Made by a program: the position numbers and the translations under genes
The notes under the pieces: model-generated
What the model was told of the DNA's origin: nothing
Seen by the model: only the letters and a program-made list of their open reading frames with translations
Databases searched by the model: none
In this document: piece after piece, positions 33,588 through 42,121 of the stretch
Position numbering within the stretch: position 1 is the first letter of the stretch
How the letters are laid out: the number at the start of each line of letters is the position of its first letter
Assembly (NCBI RefSeq): GCF_001898805.1
Contig: NZ_MKVJ01000013.1
Coordinates: 105,566-153,552, forward strand
Direction: 5' to 3'
Length of the DNA stretch: 47,987 bases
Source: Leifsonia sp. 71-9
Lineage (GTDB): Bacteria; Actinomycetota; Actinomycetes; Actinomycetales; Microbacteriaceae

Positions 33588-35214
33588 GATCGGCCGCCTC
33601 CACTTCGAAGATCACGTCGGCCGCGGCGACCACGGCCTCCCGGTGGCTGACGACGAGCACGGCCGACCCGGCGTCCGCGATCCGCCGGAGGCTGGCCATC
33701 AGCGCGGACTCGGTCGCGGCGTCGAGCGCCGAGGTGGGCTCGTCGAGGATCAGGACGGGGCAGTCGCGGGTGCGCAGCCGGTACAGGGCGCGGGCGACGG
33801 CGACGCGCTGCGCCTGACCGCCGGACAGTCCGGCTCCCCCGGCATCGACGCTCGCGTCGGGGTCGAGCTCGCCGGCGGCCGCGTCGTGCAGGGCGTCGAG
33901 CACGGCGGTGCGCTCGGGATGCGGGTCGCCGAGCGCGACGTTCGAGGCGATCGTGCCGGCGATCAGCCCGGGCCGCTGTCCGGCCCACGCGATCGCGGAT
34001 CGCCGCCCCTCGGCGTCGCTCCGGCGTCCCGCGACGATCGTGCCCTCCGCGTCCGCGAAGCCGAGGGCCGCAGAGACGAGGCTCGACTTTCCGGCGCCGC
34101 TCGGAGCGCTCAGTGCGGCCAGCCTCCCCGGGGCGACGACGGCGGTGAAGGGACCGACCACGGGCTGCCCGTCGTAGCGCACGACGACCCCCGCGAAGGC
34201 GAGCCCCGGCTCGGCGGGTGCCCCTCCCTCCGCCGGGGCCGGAGCGGTCGCGTCGGCGTTCTCCGCCGCCTCGATCACCGCGAACGCGTTCTCGGCGGCC
34301 TCGACGCCCTCGGCCGCGGCGTGATAGCTCGCGCCCACGTTGCGGAGAGGGAGAAAGGCCTCCGGTGCGAGCAGCAGCACGAACAGCCCGACCGACAGCT
34401 CCATGTCGCCCGCGACGAGTCGCAGGCCGATGGTCACCGCGACGAGCGCGACCGACAGGCTGGCCGCCAGCTCGAGCACGAAACCGGAGAGGAACGACAT
34501 CCGGAGCACCTTCATGGTGTGCACCCGGTAGTCCTCGCTCACCGAGCGGATCCGCCCCTCCTGGCGGTGCTGCCGCCCGAAGAGCTTCAGCGTGGAGAGC
34601 CCGCCGACCACGTCGAGGAAGCCGCGGGACAGCGTCGAGAGCGCGGTCCACTGCCGCTTCTGCGCCGCCTGGGTCGCCCAGCCGACGAGCACCATGAAGA
34701 GCGGGATGAGCGGCAGGGTCAGCAGGATGATGATCCCGCTCGTGAGGTCCTGCCAGCCGATCACCAGCACCAGGATCGGCGTGGCCACGGCCGTCATGAT
34801 CAGCTGCGGCAGGTACTTGCCGAAGTACCCGTCGAGCGCCTCCATCCCGCGGCCGGCGACGAGTGTCACGTCGGCCGAGTTGCGCGAGGCCGTCCACCCG
34901 GGGCCGAGCGTCGCGACAGCGGACATGAGCCGTTCCCGCAACTGCCCGATCACCCGTGCGCCGCCGCGCGCGGCGACCGCGTCGACGAGCCAGAGCACGA
35001 CGCCCCGCCCGATGACCACCAACACGAGCGCGGCGATCAGGCCGCTGAGGGCCGTGAGATCCTCACCCGCGATCGCGCGCACGATCAGCTGCGTCACGAG
35101 CCAGGCGAACGCCAGGCCGGCGGCGGTCTGCACGATGGCGAGCAGACCGCCGGCGGCGAGGGTCCCCCGGGACGCGGAGGCGTACCTCAGGAGGCGGGGA
35201 TCGAAAGGCTTCAC
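33577..35214 (-). CDS. cydD: Thiol reductant ABC exporter subunit CydD
   Basis: Half-transporter of 545 residues and partner of CydC. The N-terminal membrane domain has FLDVVGGLSTLKLFGRQ, typical of CydD. The nucleotide-binding domain has Walker A APSGAGKS at 370-377, where the usual first Gly is Ala370. The signature is LSGGQAQRVAVARALY and Walker B is LILDEPTSALD, followed by VVSHREAV. Three bases separate the GTG at 35214 from the cydB stop region, so the operon is tightly packed. Required in other bacteria for mature cytochrome bd. Confidence 0.94.
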   Translation of the reverse strand: MKPFDPRLLRYASASRGTLAAGGLLAIVQTAAGLAFAWLVTQLIVRAIAGEDLTALSGLIAALVLVVIGRGVVLWLVDAVAARGGARVIGQLRERLMSAVATLGPGWTASRNSADVTLVAGRGMEALDGYFGKYLPQLIMTAVATPILVLVIGWQDLTSGIIILLTLPLIPLFMVLVGWATQAAQKRQWTALSTLSRGFLDVVGGLSTLKLFGRQHRQEGRIRSVSEDYRVHTMKVLRMSFLSGFVLELAASLSVALVAVTIGLRLVAGDMELSVGLFVLLLAPEAFLPLRNVGASYHAAAEGVEAAENAFAVIEAAENADATAPAPAEGGAPAEPGLAFAGVVVRYDGQPVVGPFTAVVAPGRLAALSAPSGAGKSSLVSAALGFADAEGTIVAGRRSDAEGRRSAIAWAGQRPGLIAGTIASNVALGDPHPERTAVLDALHDAAAGELDPDASVDAGGAGLSGGQAQRVAVARALYRLRTRDCPVLILDEPTSALDAATESALMASLRRIADAGSAVLVVSHREAVVAAADVIFEVEAADRVR

Positions 35215-35217
35215 CGG

Positions 35218-36237
35218 TCAGGCGTTCACGGGTTCGGGGGCCTCGTCCGGGATGCTGGCCCGGGTGACCCGCTTGCGGAAGACCCAGTACGTGAAGCCCT
35301 GGTAGAGCAGGATCAGCGGCAGGAAGATCGCCGCCACCCAGGTCATCACGGTGAGGGTCGCGGTGGTGCTCGACGCGTTCGCGATCGTGAGGCTGTTCTC
35401 CGGGTTCGGCGACGACGGCATCACGTTCGGGAAGAGCGCGGCGAAGAGCGAGACCACGGCGAAGGCGATCGTCGCCGCCATGAGCGCGAACGACCAGCCC
35501 TCGGCACCGCGCAGGTTGGCGACCCACGAGGCGATCAGGGCGACGGCGGCCAGCGCGGCCAGGATCAGGAACACGACCGAGAAGTGCGCGATGCCGGTCC
35601 AGAGCAGGAACGCCGCCGCGACGACGACGGTCACCGCGCCCGACTTCACGGCCAGCGAGCGCGCCCGCTCCCGGATGGCGCCGTCGGTCTTCAGCGAGAT
35701 GAACACGACCCCGTGCGTGAAGAACAGCAGGAGCGTCGTCAGTCCGCCCAGCAGGCCGTAGGCGTTCAGGAGGTCGAACAGCGTGCCCGTGTAGTTGTAG
35801 CCCGAGTCGAGCGCCACGCCCTGCACGATGTTCGCGAAGGCGCAGCCCCAGAGGAACGCGGGAACGGCGGAGCCGAACACGATCATGCCGTCGAACCACT
35901 TCTTCCACCGCGTGCTGTCGCGCTGGTGCCGGTACTCGAACGAGACCCCGCGCAGGATGAGCGCGATCAGGATGAGCAGCAGCGCCAGGTAGAACCCGCT
36001 GAACAGCGTGGCGTACCACTCGGGGAAGGCCGCGAACAGCGCGGCGCCGCCCACGATGACCCAGGTCTCGTTGAGGTCCCAGACCGGGCCGATGGTGTTG
36101 ATCATGACGCGGCGGTCCACGTCGTCCTTGCCGAGGAAGGGCAGCGCCATCCCGACGCCGAAGTCGAACCCGTCGAGGACGAAGTAGCCGACGAAGAAGA
36201 AGGCGACGATGCCGAACCAGAGAACTGCGAGATCCAT
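35218..36237 (-). CDS. cydB: Cytochrome bd ubiquinol/menaquinol oxidase subunit II
   Basis: Membrane subunit of cytochrome bd, 339 residues, structural partner of CydA. The N-terminus (AVLWFGIVAFFFVGYFVLDGFDFGVGM) is the family hallmark, followed by NTIGPVWDLNETWVIVGGAALFAAFP, and about eight hydrophobic segments in all. ATG at 36237 is 13 bases from the cydA stop and is fixed by the conserved N-terminus; the frame is open upstream within cydA. The C-terminus ends with a short charged tail (FRKRVTRASIPDEA). Confidence 0.96.
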   Translation of the reverse strand: MDLAVLWFGIVAFFFVGYFVLDGFDFGVGMALPFLGKDDVDRRVMINTIGPVWDLNETWVIVGGAALFAAFPEWYATLFSGFYLALLLILIALILRGVSFEYRHQRDSTRWKKWFDGMIVFGSAVPAFLWGCAFANIVQGVALDSGYNYTGTLFDLLNAYGLLGGLTTLLLFFTHGVVFISLKTDGAIRERARSLAVKSGAVTVVVAAAFLLWTGIAHFSVVFLILAALAAVALIASWVANLRGAEGWSFALMAATIAFAVVSLFAALFPNVMPSSPNPENSLTIANASSTTATLTVMTWVAAIFLPLILLYQGFTYWVFRKRVTRASIPDEAPEPVNA

Positions 36238-36250
36238 TTTCCGTCTCCTC

Positions 36251-37663
36251 CTAGTAGACCGTCGCGACCGGGACGTGCTTGCCCTCTTCGTCGAGATGCT
36301 CCTCGACCGGGGCCGGACCCTTCTGGGCCGCACGTTTGATCAGCTTGAACTCGACGACCGCCAGTGCGCCGTAGACGAGGGTGAAGGCGATGATCGAGAT
36401 CAGCACCTCGAGGCCGGTGGTGTTGGGCGAGACGCCGTCCGCCGTCTTCATCAGGCTGAAGACGATCCACGGCTGCCGGCCCATCTCGGTGAAGATCCAG
36501 CCGACGATCATCGCGGCGAGCGAGAGCGGCATCGCCCAGATGGCGAGCTTCCACTGCCACTGGCGCTTCGGCATGCGGCCCTTGCGGGTCAGCCAGAGGC
36601 CGACGACGGCGACGAGCACGTGGAGCATGCCGAGGCCGATCATCCAGCGGAACGCCCAGTAGGTGACCCAGATCGTCGGGGTGTAGTCGCCCGGTCCGTA
36701 CAGCTGCACGTACTGGGCCTGGAGGTCGTTGATGCCCTCGACCGTCCCGTTCAGCGTGTGCGTCGAGAGGAACGACAGCAGATACGGCACGCGGATGGAG
36801 AACAGCTCGTGCACGCCGTCTGGTGTGCCCAGCGTGAAGATCGAGAACGAGGCGTCGGCTCCCGTCGACGTCTTGTACAACGCCTCCGCGGCCGCCATCT
36901 TCATCGGCTGCGTCTCCACCATCGCGAGGCCGAGCTGGTCTCCGCTCAGCACCGTGCCGATGCCGGCGACCACCATCATCCAGAGGCTGAACTTCAGCGC
37001 GGGGCGCATGGTCTCGAGGTGCTGGTTGCGCGAGAGGTGCCAGGCCGCGACCGTGATCATCAGCCCCGCCGACACCATGAACGCGCCGAAGATCGTGTGC
37101 GGGAACGCCGCGAGCGCCACCTTGTTGGTGAGCACCGCCCAGATGTCGGTGAGCTCGGCCCGGCCGCGCTCCGGGTTGAGCGTGTAGCCGACCGGGTTCT
37201 GCATGAAGGCGTTGGCCGCGATGATGAAGTACGCCGAGAGGATGCTGCCGGCCGCCGTCAACCAGATGGTCGCCAGGTGCAGACCCCTGGGCAGCTTGTC
37301 CCAGCCGAAGATCCAGAGGCCGATGAAGGTGGCCTCCAGGAAGAACGCGAGCAGGCCCTCCAGCGCGAGCGGAGCGCCGAAGATGTCGCCGACGAAGCGC
37401 GAGTAGTCCGACCAGTTCATGCCGAACTGGAACTCCTGCACGATGCCCGTCACGACACCCATGGCGAAGTTGATCAGGAAGATCTTGCCGAAGAAGTGGG
37501 TGAGCTGCAGGTAGTGGACCTTGCCCGTGCGGTACCAGCAGGTCTGGAAGATCGCGACCACGGTGACGACGCCGATCGTCAGGGGCACGAACAGGAAATG
37601 GTAGATCGTTGTGAGCCCGAACTGCCACCGCGACAGCAGCAGCGGGTCCAAGAGATCGTGCAC
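36251..37663 (-). CDS. cydA: Cytochrome bd menaquinol oxidase subunit I
   Basis: Catalytic heme subunit of the high-affinity terminal oxidase, 470 residues, a short Q-loop form. The likely b595 ligand is His22 (TTIYHFLFVPLTIG), the b558 ligands His189 (PHTIFGAF) and Met341 (RWMIGLGML), with Glu102 in the GAPLALEG region and the GRQPW motif near 395-399. The Q-loop lies around ETQPMKMAAAEAL. GTG at 37663 has AAGGG about eight bases upstream. The 95-base gap to the divergent blaI gene holds two palindromes, so expression is probably under BlaI control. Confidence 0.97.
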   Translation of the reverse strand: MHDLLDPLLLSRWQFGLTTIYHFLFVPLTIGVVTVVAIFQTCWYRTGKVHYLQLTHFFGKIFLINFAMGVVTGIVQEFQFGMNWSDYSRFVGDIFGAPLALEGLLAFFLEATFIGLWIFGWDKLPRGLHLATIWLTAAGSILSAYFIIAANAFMQNPVGYTLNPERGRAELTDIWAVLTNKVALAAFPHTIFGAFMVSAGLMITVAAWHLSRNQHLETMRPALKFSLWMMVVAGIGTVLSGDQLGLAMVETQPMKMAAAEALYKTSTGADASFSIFTLGTPDGVHELFSIRVPYLLSFLSTHTLNGTVEGINDLQAQYVQLYGPGDYTPTIWVTYWAFRWMIGLGMLHVLVAVVGLWLTRKGRMPKRQWQWKLAIWAMPLSLAAMIVGWIFTEMGRQPWIVFSLMKTADGVSPNTTGLEVLISIIAFTLVYGALAVVEFKLIKRAAQKGPAPVEEHLDEEGKHVPVATVY

Positions 37664-37686
37664 GGCGTCTCACCCTTCGATCGGTC

Positions 37687-37703
37687 TTCTACACGGTGTA
37701 GAA
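37687..37703. promoter_or_regulatory. BlaI-type operator 1 (perfect palindrome)
   Basis: TTCTACAC-G-GTGTAGAA, a perfect 17-base palindrome with the TACA/TGTA core expected for BlaI/CopY repressors. It is the cydA-proximal copy, 24 bases upstream of the cydA start. Confidence 0.8.
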
Positions 37704-37710
37704 GTGCGTC

Positions 37711-37727
37711 TTCTACAGAGTGTAGAA
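37711..37727. promoter_or_regulatory. BlaI-type operator 2
   Basis: TTCTACAG-A-GTGTAGAA matches operator 1 except for one arm base and the centre. Centre-to-centre spacing is 24 bases, slightly over two helical turns. It lies just upstream of the blaI -10 and covers its -35 region, which implies autoregulation. Confidence 0.75.
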
Positions 37728-37746
37728 CATTCTCAGCATCTTCGCG

Positions 37747-37752
37747 TACGCT
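37747..37752 (+). promoter_or_regulatory. -10 hexamer TACGCT, leaderless start of the blaI-type gene
   Basis: TACGCT-GTATCC-GTG: six bases separate the hexamer from the start codon and there is no ribosome binding site, so the message is probably leaderless. Confidence 0.55.
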
Positions 37753-37758
37753 GTATCC

Positions 37759-38127
37759 GTGGCGAATCTCGGAGAACTGGAGCGGGCTGTCATGGACGCC
37801 CTGTGGGCGGGCGACGCCCCGATCACTGCCAACGAGTTACGCGACAAGCTATCGGCCACCCGTGGGGAGGGCAAGACTCCCGCGCTCACGACGGTGCTCA
37901 CCGTGCTCTCCCGCCTCGAGCAGAAGGGCATGGTCGACCGCGAGCGCGACGTCCGCCCGCACGTCTACTTCGCGGCCCTCAGCAAGGCCGGTCACGTCGC
38001 CGATCTGATGCGCGAGGTGCTGGAGTCGTCCTCCGACCGCACCGAGGCGCTCGCCTACTTCGTGGGAACCGTCGACGAGTCGGAGGCGCAGGTGCTGCGC
38101 CGCCTGCTCGACGCGCGCACCTCCTAG
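37759..38127 (+). CDS. BlaI/MecI/CopY family transcriptional repressor
   Basis: Winged-helix repressor of 122 residues. It starts LGELERAVMDALWAGDAPITANELRDKL with the recognition region TPALTTVLTVLSRLEQKGMVDRERD, then the dimerisation tail with HVYFAALSKAGHVADLMREVLESSSD. BlaI proteins are inactivated by cleavage within the dimerisation part, triggered by an M56 protease, and one is encoded seven bases downstream. Two TACA/TGTA palindromes lie in its promoter, shared with cydABDC, so it probably represses both transcripts. It resembles the mycobacterial Rv1846c type. No beta-lactamase gene is nearby. Confidence 0.93.
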   Translation: MANLGELERAVMDALWAGDAPITANELRDKLSATRGEGKTPALTTVLTVLSRLEQKGMVDRERDVRPHVYFAALSKAGHVADLMREVLESSSDRTEALAYFVGTVDESEAQVLRRLLDARTS

Positions 38128-38134
38128 TCCGACC

Positions 38135-39079
38135 GTGCTCCCCGTCAACGAGACGGCCATCATCCTCGGGCTGCTGGCGATCGCCCTGGCCTGGCCCGTG
38201 CCGCTGCTCCTCGCGCGGGCGACCTGGCCGACGGCCGCTCCCGTCCTCGCCGTCGCGCTGTGGCAGTCGATCGCGCTCGCGGGTGGCATCTCGATGATCG
38301 GCTCCCTGCTGCTCGCCGGCCTGCAGCCGTTCGGCGACGACCTGTGGAGCCGGATCGCGGGAGCGGCGGGCACCCTCTTCACGGGCCCGCTCCCCTCCGG
38401 CGTCAGCCTGCTCAACGCGTTCCTGCTGAGTGCGGCGGTCCTGCTCACGGCGCACCTCGTACTGAACCTCGCGCTGACGTCGGTGCGCAGCCGCCGCCAG
38501 CGCCACCAGCACATGGAGCTGCTGCGCCTCCTCAGCTCGCCCCTCCCGGACGTGCCCAGCACACGGGTGATCGACCATCCCGCACCCGCGGCGTACTGCC
38601 TCCCCGGAGCCCGCAGCGTGACGGTGCTCTCCGAGGGGATGATCGCGTTGCTCAGCCCCGAGGAGCTGGACGCGGTGATCGCGCACGAGCGCACGCACCT
38701 GCGCCAGAAGCACCACCTCCTGTTGGACGCGTTCCGGTCGTGGAAGCGCGCCCTCCCCTGGTTCCCCATCGCCACCCGCGCCCAGGACGCCGTCGCGCTG
38801 CTGCTCGAGATGCTCGCCGACGACACCGCACGGCGGTCGTCGGGCGACCCCGTGCTCGCCGGAGCGATCCGCATCGTCGACGAGACGGGCACGGCGGGCT
38901 CCGCGCTCGGCGCCCCGAAGGACCGCCGCACGCCCGAGCAGCGGCGCGACGCCCTCCTCGCCCGGGAGGCGCGGCTCACCGCCGGCCGCCGCACGGTGGG
39001 CCCGGCGCTCCGCCTCACCATCGCCGTCGTGACCGTCCTCCTCGTCGTCGTGCCGCCGGTGCTGGTGCTCACCAGCTGA
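38135..39079 (+). CDS. M56 family metallopeptidase (BlaR1-like, without penicillin sensor domain)
   Basis: Membrane zinc protease of 314 residues. Four hydrophobic segments (about 8-28, 35-62, 90-115, 292-311) bracket the cytoplasmic catalytic part with HERTH at 184-188 (His184, Glu185, His188); Glu225 or Asp229 in LLLEMLADD is the likely third ligand. The large penicillin-binding sensor of true BlaR1/MecR1 is absent, so the trigger is something else. GTG at 38135 follows the repressor stop by seven bases, giving an operon. Expected role: cleave or relieve the BlaI-type repressor. Length and layout resemble Rv1845c of Mycobacterium tuberculosis. Confidence 0.92.
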   Translation: MLPVNETAIILGLLAIALAWPVPLLLARATWPTAAPVLAVALWQSIALAGGISMIGSLLLAGLQPFGDDLWSRIAGAAGTLFTGPLPSGVSLLNAFLLSAAVLLTAHLVLNLALTSVRSRRQRHQHMELLRLLSSPLPDVPSTRVIDHPAPAAYCLPGARSVTVLSEGMIALLSPEELDAVIAHERTHLRQKHHLLLDAFRSWKRALPWFPIATRAQDAVALLLEMLADDTARRSSGDPVLAGAIRIVDETGTAGSALGAPKDRRTPEQRRDALLAREARLTAGRRTVGPALRLTIAVVTVLLVVVPPVLVLTS

Positions 39080-39107
39080 GCGCTCCGGTCTCCCAGGCGC
39101 GGCCCAG

Positions 39108-39113
39108 TAGCAT
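39108..39113 (+). promoter_or_regulatory. -10 hexamer TAGCAT, leaderless start of the TetR gene
   Basis: TAGCAT-CGTCCGT-ATG with seven bases between, no ribosome site. It makes this TetR gene and dedA a separate transcript from the M56 gene. Confidence 0.45.
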
Positions 39114-39120
39114 CGTCCGT

Positions 39121-39711
39121 ATGCCGAAGAAGGGCTCGTACGCCAAGGGAATCGCCAAACGGGAGGAGATCCTCTCGCGCGCGCTGGAGGTGTTCGCCGA
39201 CAAGGGATACCGCAAGGCGTCGCTGCGCGAGATCGCCGAGTCCGTGGGGCTGAGCCAGGCGGGCCTGCTGCATCACTTCTCCTCGAAGGAGGAGCTCTTC
39301 TCCGAGGTGCTGCGCAAGCGCGACGAGGTGGACACGGGCGGGGCGGAGCTCGGCGACCAGTGGGCGGACGCCGCGGACGGCCTCGTGCGCGTCATCCGCC
39401 ACAACGCCGAGGTCCCGGGGCTCGTGCAGCTCTACGCGACCCTCTCCGCCGAGGCATCCGATCCCGAGCATCCCGGCCACGACTACTTCGTCGAGCGCTA
39501 CGCGAGGATCGTCGGCGGCCTCGAGCAGCACGTGCGCGCCGAGCAGGCCGCGGGCCGGATGACCGACGCGGTCGACGCGCGGCAGCTCGCCCGGCTCGGC
39601 ATCGCCGTCGCCGACGGCATGCAGGTGCAGTGGATGCTGGACCCGTCGGCCGACATGGCGGACGCGCTCACGGCGTTCTGGAGCCTCGTGCGGACGGCGC
39701 CCGCCCCGTGA
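39121..39711 (+). CDS. TetR/AcrR family transcriptional regulator
   Basis: 196-residue repressor-type regulator. The N-terminal helix-turn-helix reads KREEILSRALEVFADKGYRKASLREIAESVGLSQAGLLHHFSSKEELF. The C-terminal ligand-binding part is helical and includes VQLYATLSAEASDPEHPGHDYF, a segment typical of the C-terminal subfamily beside HTH_TetR. Its stop overlaps the dedA start (GTGA), so they are coupled and dedA is the likeliest co-regulated gene. Ligand unknown. Confidence 0.93.
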   Translation: MPKKGSYAKGIAKREEILSRALEVFADKGYRKASLREIAESVGLSQAGLLHHFSSKEELFSEVLRKRDEVDTGGAELGDQWADAADGLVRVIRHNAEVPGLVQLYATLSAEASDPEHPGHDYFVERYARIVGGLEQHVRAEQAAGRMTDAVDARQLARLGIAVADGMQVQWMLDPSADMADALTAFWSLVRTAPAP

Positions 39712-40382
39712 ACGACGCGCTCAACTGGATCCTCGACCTCGTCCAGAGCGTGGATCCCGTTCTGCGGACGCTGCTCGCCGGCGTCGGGATCATGCTGGAG
39801 ACGTCCATCCTCGTCGGCCTGATCGTCCCGGGCGACACGATCGTCCTCGTCGCGAGCACCGCGGTCGAGGGCCCCGTCGAGTACTTCGCGATGGTCGTCG
39901 CGGTCGTGATCGGCGCCCTGTGCGGCGAGTCGATCGGCTTCGCCCTGGGCCGCTGGTTCGGGCCGCGCATCCGCGCCAGCAAGCTGGGCCGCAAGCTCGG
40001 CCAGGACAACTTCGACAAGGCGGAGGCGTATCTCGCGCGACGCGGCGGGATCGCCGTCTTCCTGTCCCGCTTCCTGCCAGTGCTGCACTCGCTCATCCCG
40101 CTGACGGTGGGGATGAGCCCGATGCGGTACCGCACCTTCATGACGTGGACGGCGCCGGCGTGCATCCTGTGGGCGTTCGCCTACGTCAGCGTCGGTTCGC
40201 TGGCCGCCGGGAGCTATCGCGAGCTCTCGCGGGAGCTGCACTGGGCCGGGTACATCTTCGTGGCCATCATCGCGGTCTTCATCGTGCTGGTCTTCCTCGT
40301 GAAGAAGATCCTGCAGAAGCGCGAGGCGGCGCACATGGGTGCGGCGGCCCGGTCTCCCGAGCCGCCGCACGACGGAGAATGA
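39708..40382 (+). CDS. DedA family membrane protein (VTT domain)
   Basis: 224-residue integral membrane protein. It has the DedA/SNARE-associated signature: ETSILVGLIVPGDTIVLVAS, an ALCGESIGFALGRWFGPR re-entrant region, RRGGIAVFLSRFLPVLHSLIPLTVGMSPMRYRTF with the conserved basic and acidic residues, and two C-terminal spans. DedA proteins act as lipid-carrier (undecaprenyl phosphate or phospholipid) flippases in several bacteria; substrate here not known. The GTG start overlaps the TetR stop by four bases. Confidence 0.93.
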   Translation: MNDALNWILDLVQSVDPVLRTLLAGVGIMLETSILVGLIVPGDTIVLVASTAVEGPVEYFAMVVAVVIGALCGESIGFALGRWFGPRIRASKLGRKLGQDNFDKAEAYLARRGGIAVFLSRFLPVLHSLIPLTVGMSPMRYRTFMTWTAPACILWAFAYVSVGSLAAGSYRELSRELHWAGYIFVAIIAVFIVLVFLVKKILQKREAAHMGAAARSPEPPHDGE

Positions 40383-40391
40383 CGCCCGCGT

Positions 40392-41318
40392 CTACTTGAC
40401 GGGGTGGTCCTTCAGCCAGTTCTTCGCGACCACGTCGGGCGCGGTCTTGCTGGAGCCCTGGTTCTCGCTGTTCATCGTGATGAGGTCATCGGTGGTGAGC
40501 TCGGCGGAGACCTTGTTCAGGACCTCCTTGACCTTGTCCGTCGCCTTGGAGGTGTTGATCAGCGGGACGATGTTCTGCGCCGCGATCAGGCTCTTCGGGT
40601 CCTTCAGGGTCACGAAGCCGTTGTCCTTGATGGCCGGGGTCGTCGTGTAGATGTCGGCCAGCTGCACGTCGCCGTTCTTCAGCGCCGTGACGGTCAGCGG
40701 GCCGCCCGAGTCGCTGATCGGCTTCAGCGTCGCGGTGACGCCGTAGGCCGACTTGAGCCCCGGGATGCCGTAGGGACGGGTCTCGAACTCCGGGTTCGCG
40801 CCCACCGTCAGCGGGTCGGTGACCTTGGAGAGGTCGGCGAGGCTGGTGACGCCCCACTTCTCCGAGAACTCCTTGGTGACGTTGTAGGAGTCGGCGTCCT
40901 GCGCCTCGGCCTGATCGAGCACCTCGTAACCCTTGGGGAGGGCCGACTTGAGCGCCGTGTAGACGTCGTCGCTGGAGGTGGCGGTGCTGTCCTTCTTGTA
41001 GAACTGAAGCAGGTTGCCGCTGTACTCGGGGATCAGGTCGATCGAGCCGTCCTGCAGCGCCTTGAGGTAGACGTCGCGCTGACCGATGCTCGGCTTGTAG
41101 TTGACCTTCACACCGTTGGCGGCCAGAGCCTGGCCGTACACCTGCATGAGGATCTCGGACTCGCCGAACGCGGCGGAGCCGATGGTGACGCTGTCGCTCG
41201 ACGAGGTCGAGGTGTTGCCGCCGAGCGCGCCACCGCCGGACGAGCACGCGCTGAGAGCCAGGAGGGCTCCCGCCGCCACCACGCCGGCCGCGATGCGGCC
41301 TCTCTTGGATGCGAACAT
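40392..41318 (-). CDS. Glycine betaine/choline ABC transporter substrate-binding lipoprotein
   Basis: Extracytoplasmic binding protein of the OpuAC/ProX (OsmF-like) group, 308 residues. A lipoprotein signal ends in LSAC with Cys25. The mature part begins VTIGSAAFGESEILMQVYGQALAANG and has IDLIPEYSGNLLQFY, TALKNGDVQLADIYTTTPAI and DDLITMN, the standard quaternary-amine binding fold. ATG at 41318. It is the last of four transporter genes, 50 bases after the second permease. The ligand could be glycine betaine, choline, proline betaine or carnitine. Confidence 0.93.
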   Translation of the reverse strand: MFASKRGRIAAGVVAAGALLALSACSSGGGALGGNTSTSSSDSVTIGSAAFGESEILMQVYGQALAANGVKVNYKPSIGQRDVYLKALQDGSIDLIPEYSGNLLQFYKKDSTATSSDDVYTALKSALPKGYEVLDQAEAQDADSYNVTKEFSEKWGVTSLADLSKVTDPLTVGANPEFETRPYGIPGLKSAYGVTATLKPISDSGGPLTVTALKNGDVQLADIYTTTPAIKDNGFVTLKDPKSLIAAQNIVPLINTSKATDKVKEVLNKVSAELTTDDLITMNSENQGSSKTAPDVVAKNWLKDHPVK

Positions 41319-41368
41319 GTTGGTTTCTCTCTTTCGGTGGGTGCTATGGATCTTGGTGGGTTCGGGGG

Positions 41369-42121
41369 TCAGGTGCTGCTGTTCCCGACCGGATGGTTGG
41401 GAACCGAGGGGCCGATGGGGCGCCAGGGGTCCTTCGAGCGCACGTCCTGGATCTTGCCGGCGGTGACGCCGCGCGGCACCACGAGGCGCTGCACGAGGGC
41501 GAAGACGCCGTCGGTGACGAGGGCGAGCGCGATCACGAGGATCGAGCCGCCCAGCATCTCGTCGTAGCGCTGCACGGCGAGTCCGTCGAACAGGAAGCGG
41601 CCGAGGCCGCCGACCGGCAGGATGGCCGCGACCGTCCAGGTCGCGATGACCTGCAGGGCTGCAGAGCGGATCCCGCCGATGAGCAGTGGCAGGGACAGCG
41701 GGATCTCGACCTTGAACAGGATCTGGAGCTCCGTCATCCCCATGGCGCGCGCCGCGTCGATCGTGCGCCGGTCCACCGATTCCAGCCCGGAGTACGCGCC
41801 CGCCAGCACGGGCGGGATCGCCAGGATGGTCAGCGCGATCAGCGGGGGGATGATGCTGAGGTTCAGCGTGATGAGGGCCAGGTAGACCACGAGGCCGAGC
41901 GTCGGGATCGCGCGCAGGGCGCCGGAGACGCCGACGGCGAGCCCGCGGAACCGGCCGGTGTGGCCGATCGCCAGTCCGATCGGCAGGGCGATCACCGCGG
42001 CCAGGATCAGCGTCAGCAGCGAGTACCAGGCGTGCTCGCCGAGACGCGCGAGGATGCCGCTCGGGCCGGCCCAGTTGGCCGGGTCGAACACCCAGGCGAA
42101 CGCCGCGAGGATATCGGTCAT
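41369..42121 (-). CDS. Betaine/choline-type ABC transporter permease (second)
   Basis: Membrane permease of 250 residues of the OpuCB/OpuCD family. About six hydrophobic segments; the cytoplasmic coupling loop reads GLESVDRRTIDAARAMGMTELQILFKVEIPLSLP, equivalent to the EAA motif. The C-terminus carries a hydrophilic tail of about 30 residues (VRSKDPWRPIGPSVPN). ATG at 42121 overlaps the preceding permease stop (ATGA). Works with the other permease, the ATPase and the binding lipoprotein. Confidence 0.94.
   Translation of the reverse strand: MTDILAAFAWVFDPANWAGPSGILARLGEHAWYSLLTLILAAVIALPIGLAIGHTGRFRGLAVGVSGALRAIPTLGLVVYLALITLNLSIIPPLIALTILAIPPVLAGAYSGLESVDRRTIDAARAMGMTELQILFKVEIPLSLPLLIGGIRSAALQVIATWTVAAILPVGGLGRFLFDGLAVQRYDEMLGGSILVIALALVTDGVFALVQRLVVPRGVTAGKIQDVRSKDPWRPIGPSVPNHPVGNSST

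Noticed and set aside
37759-39079. A beta-lactam resistance regulatory pair
   Set aside because: The M56 protein has no penicillin-binding sensor domain and no beta-lactamase gene lies nearby; the divergent target is cydABDC.
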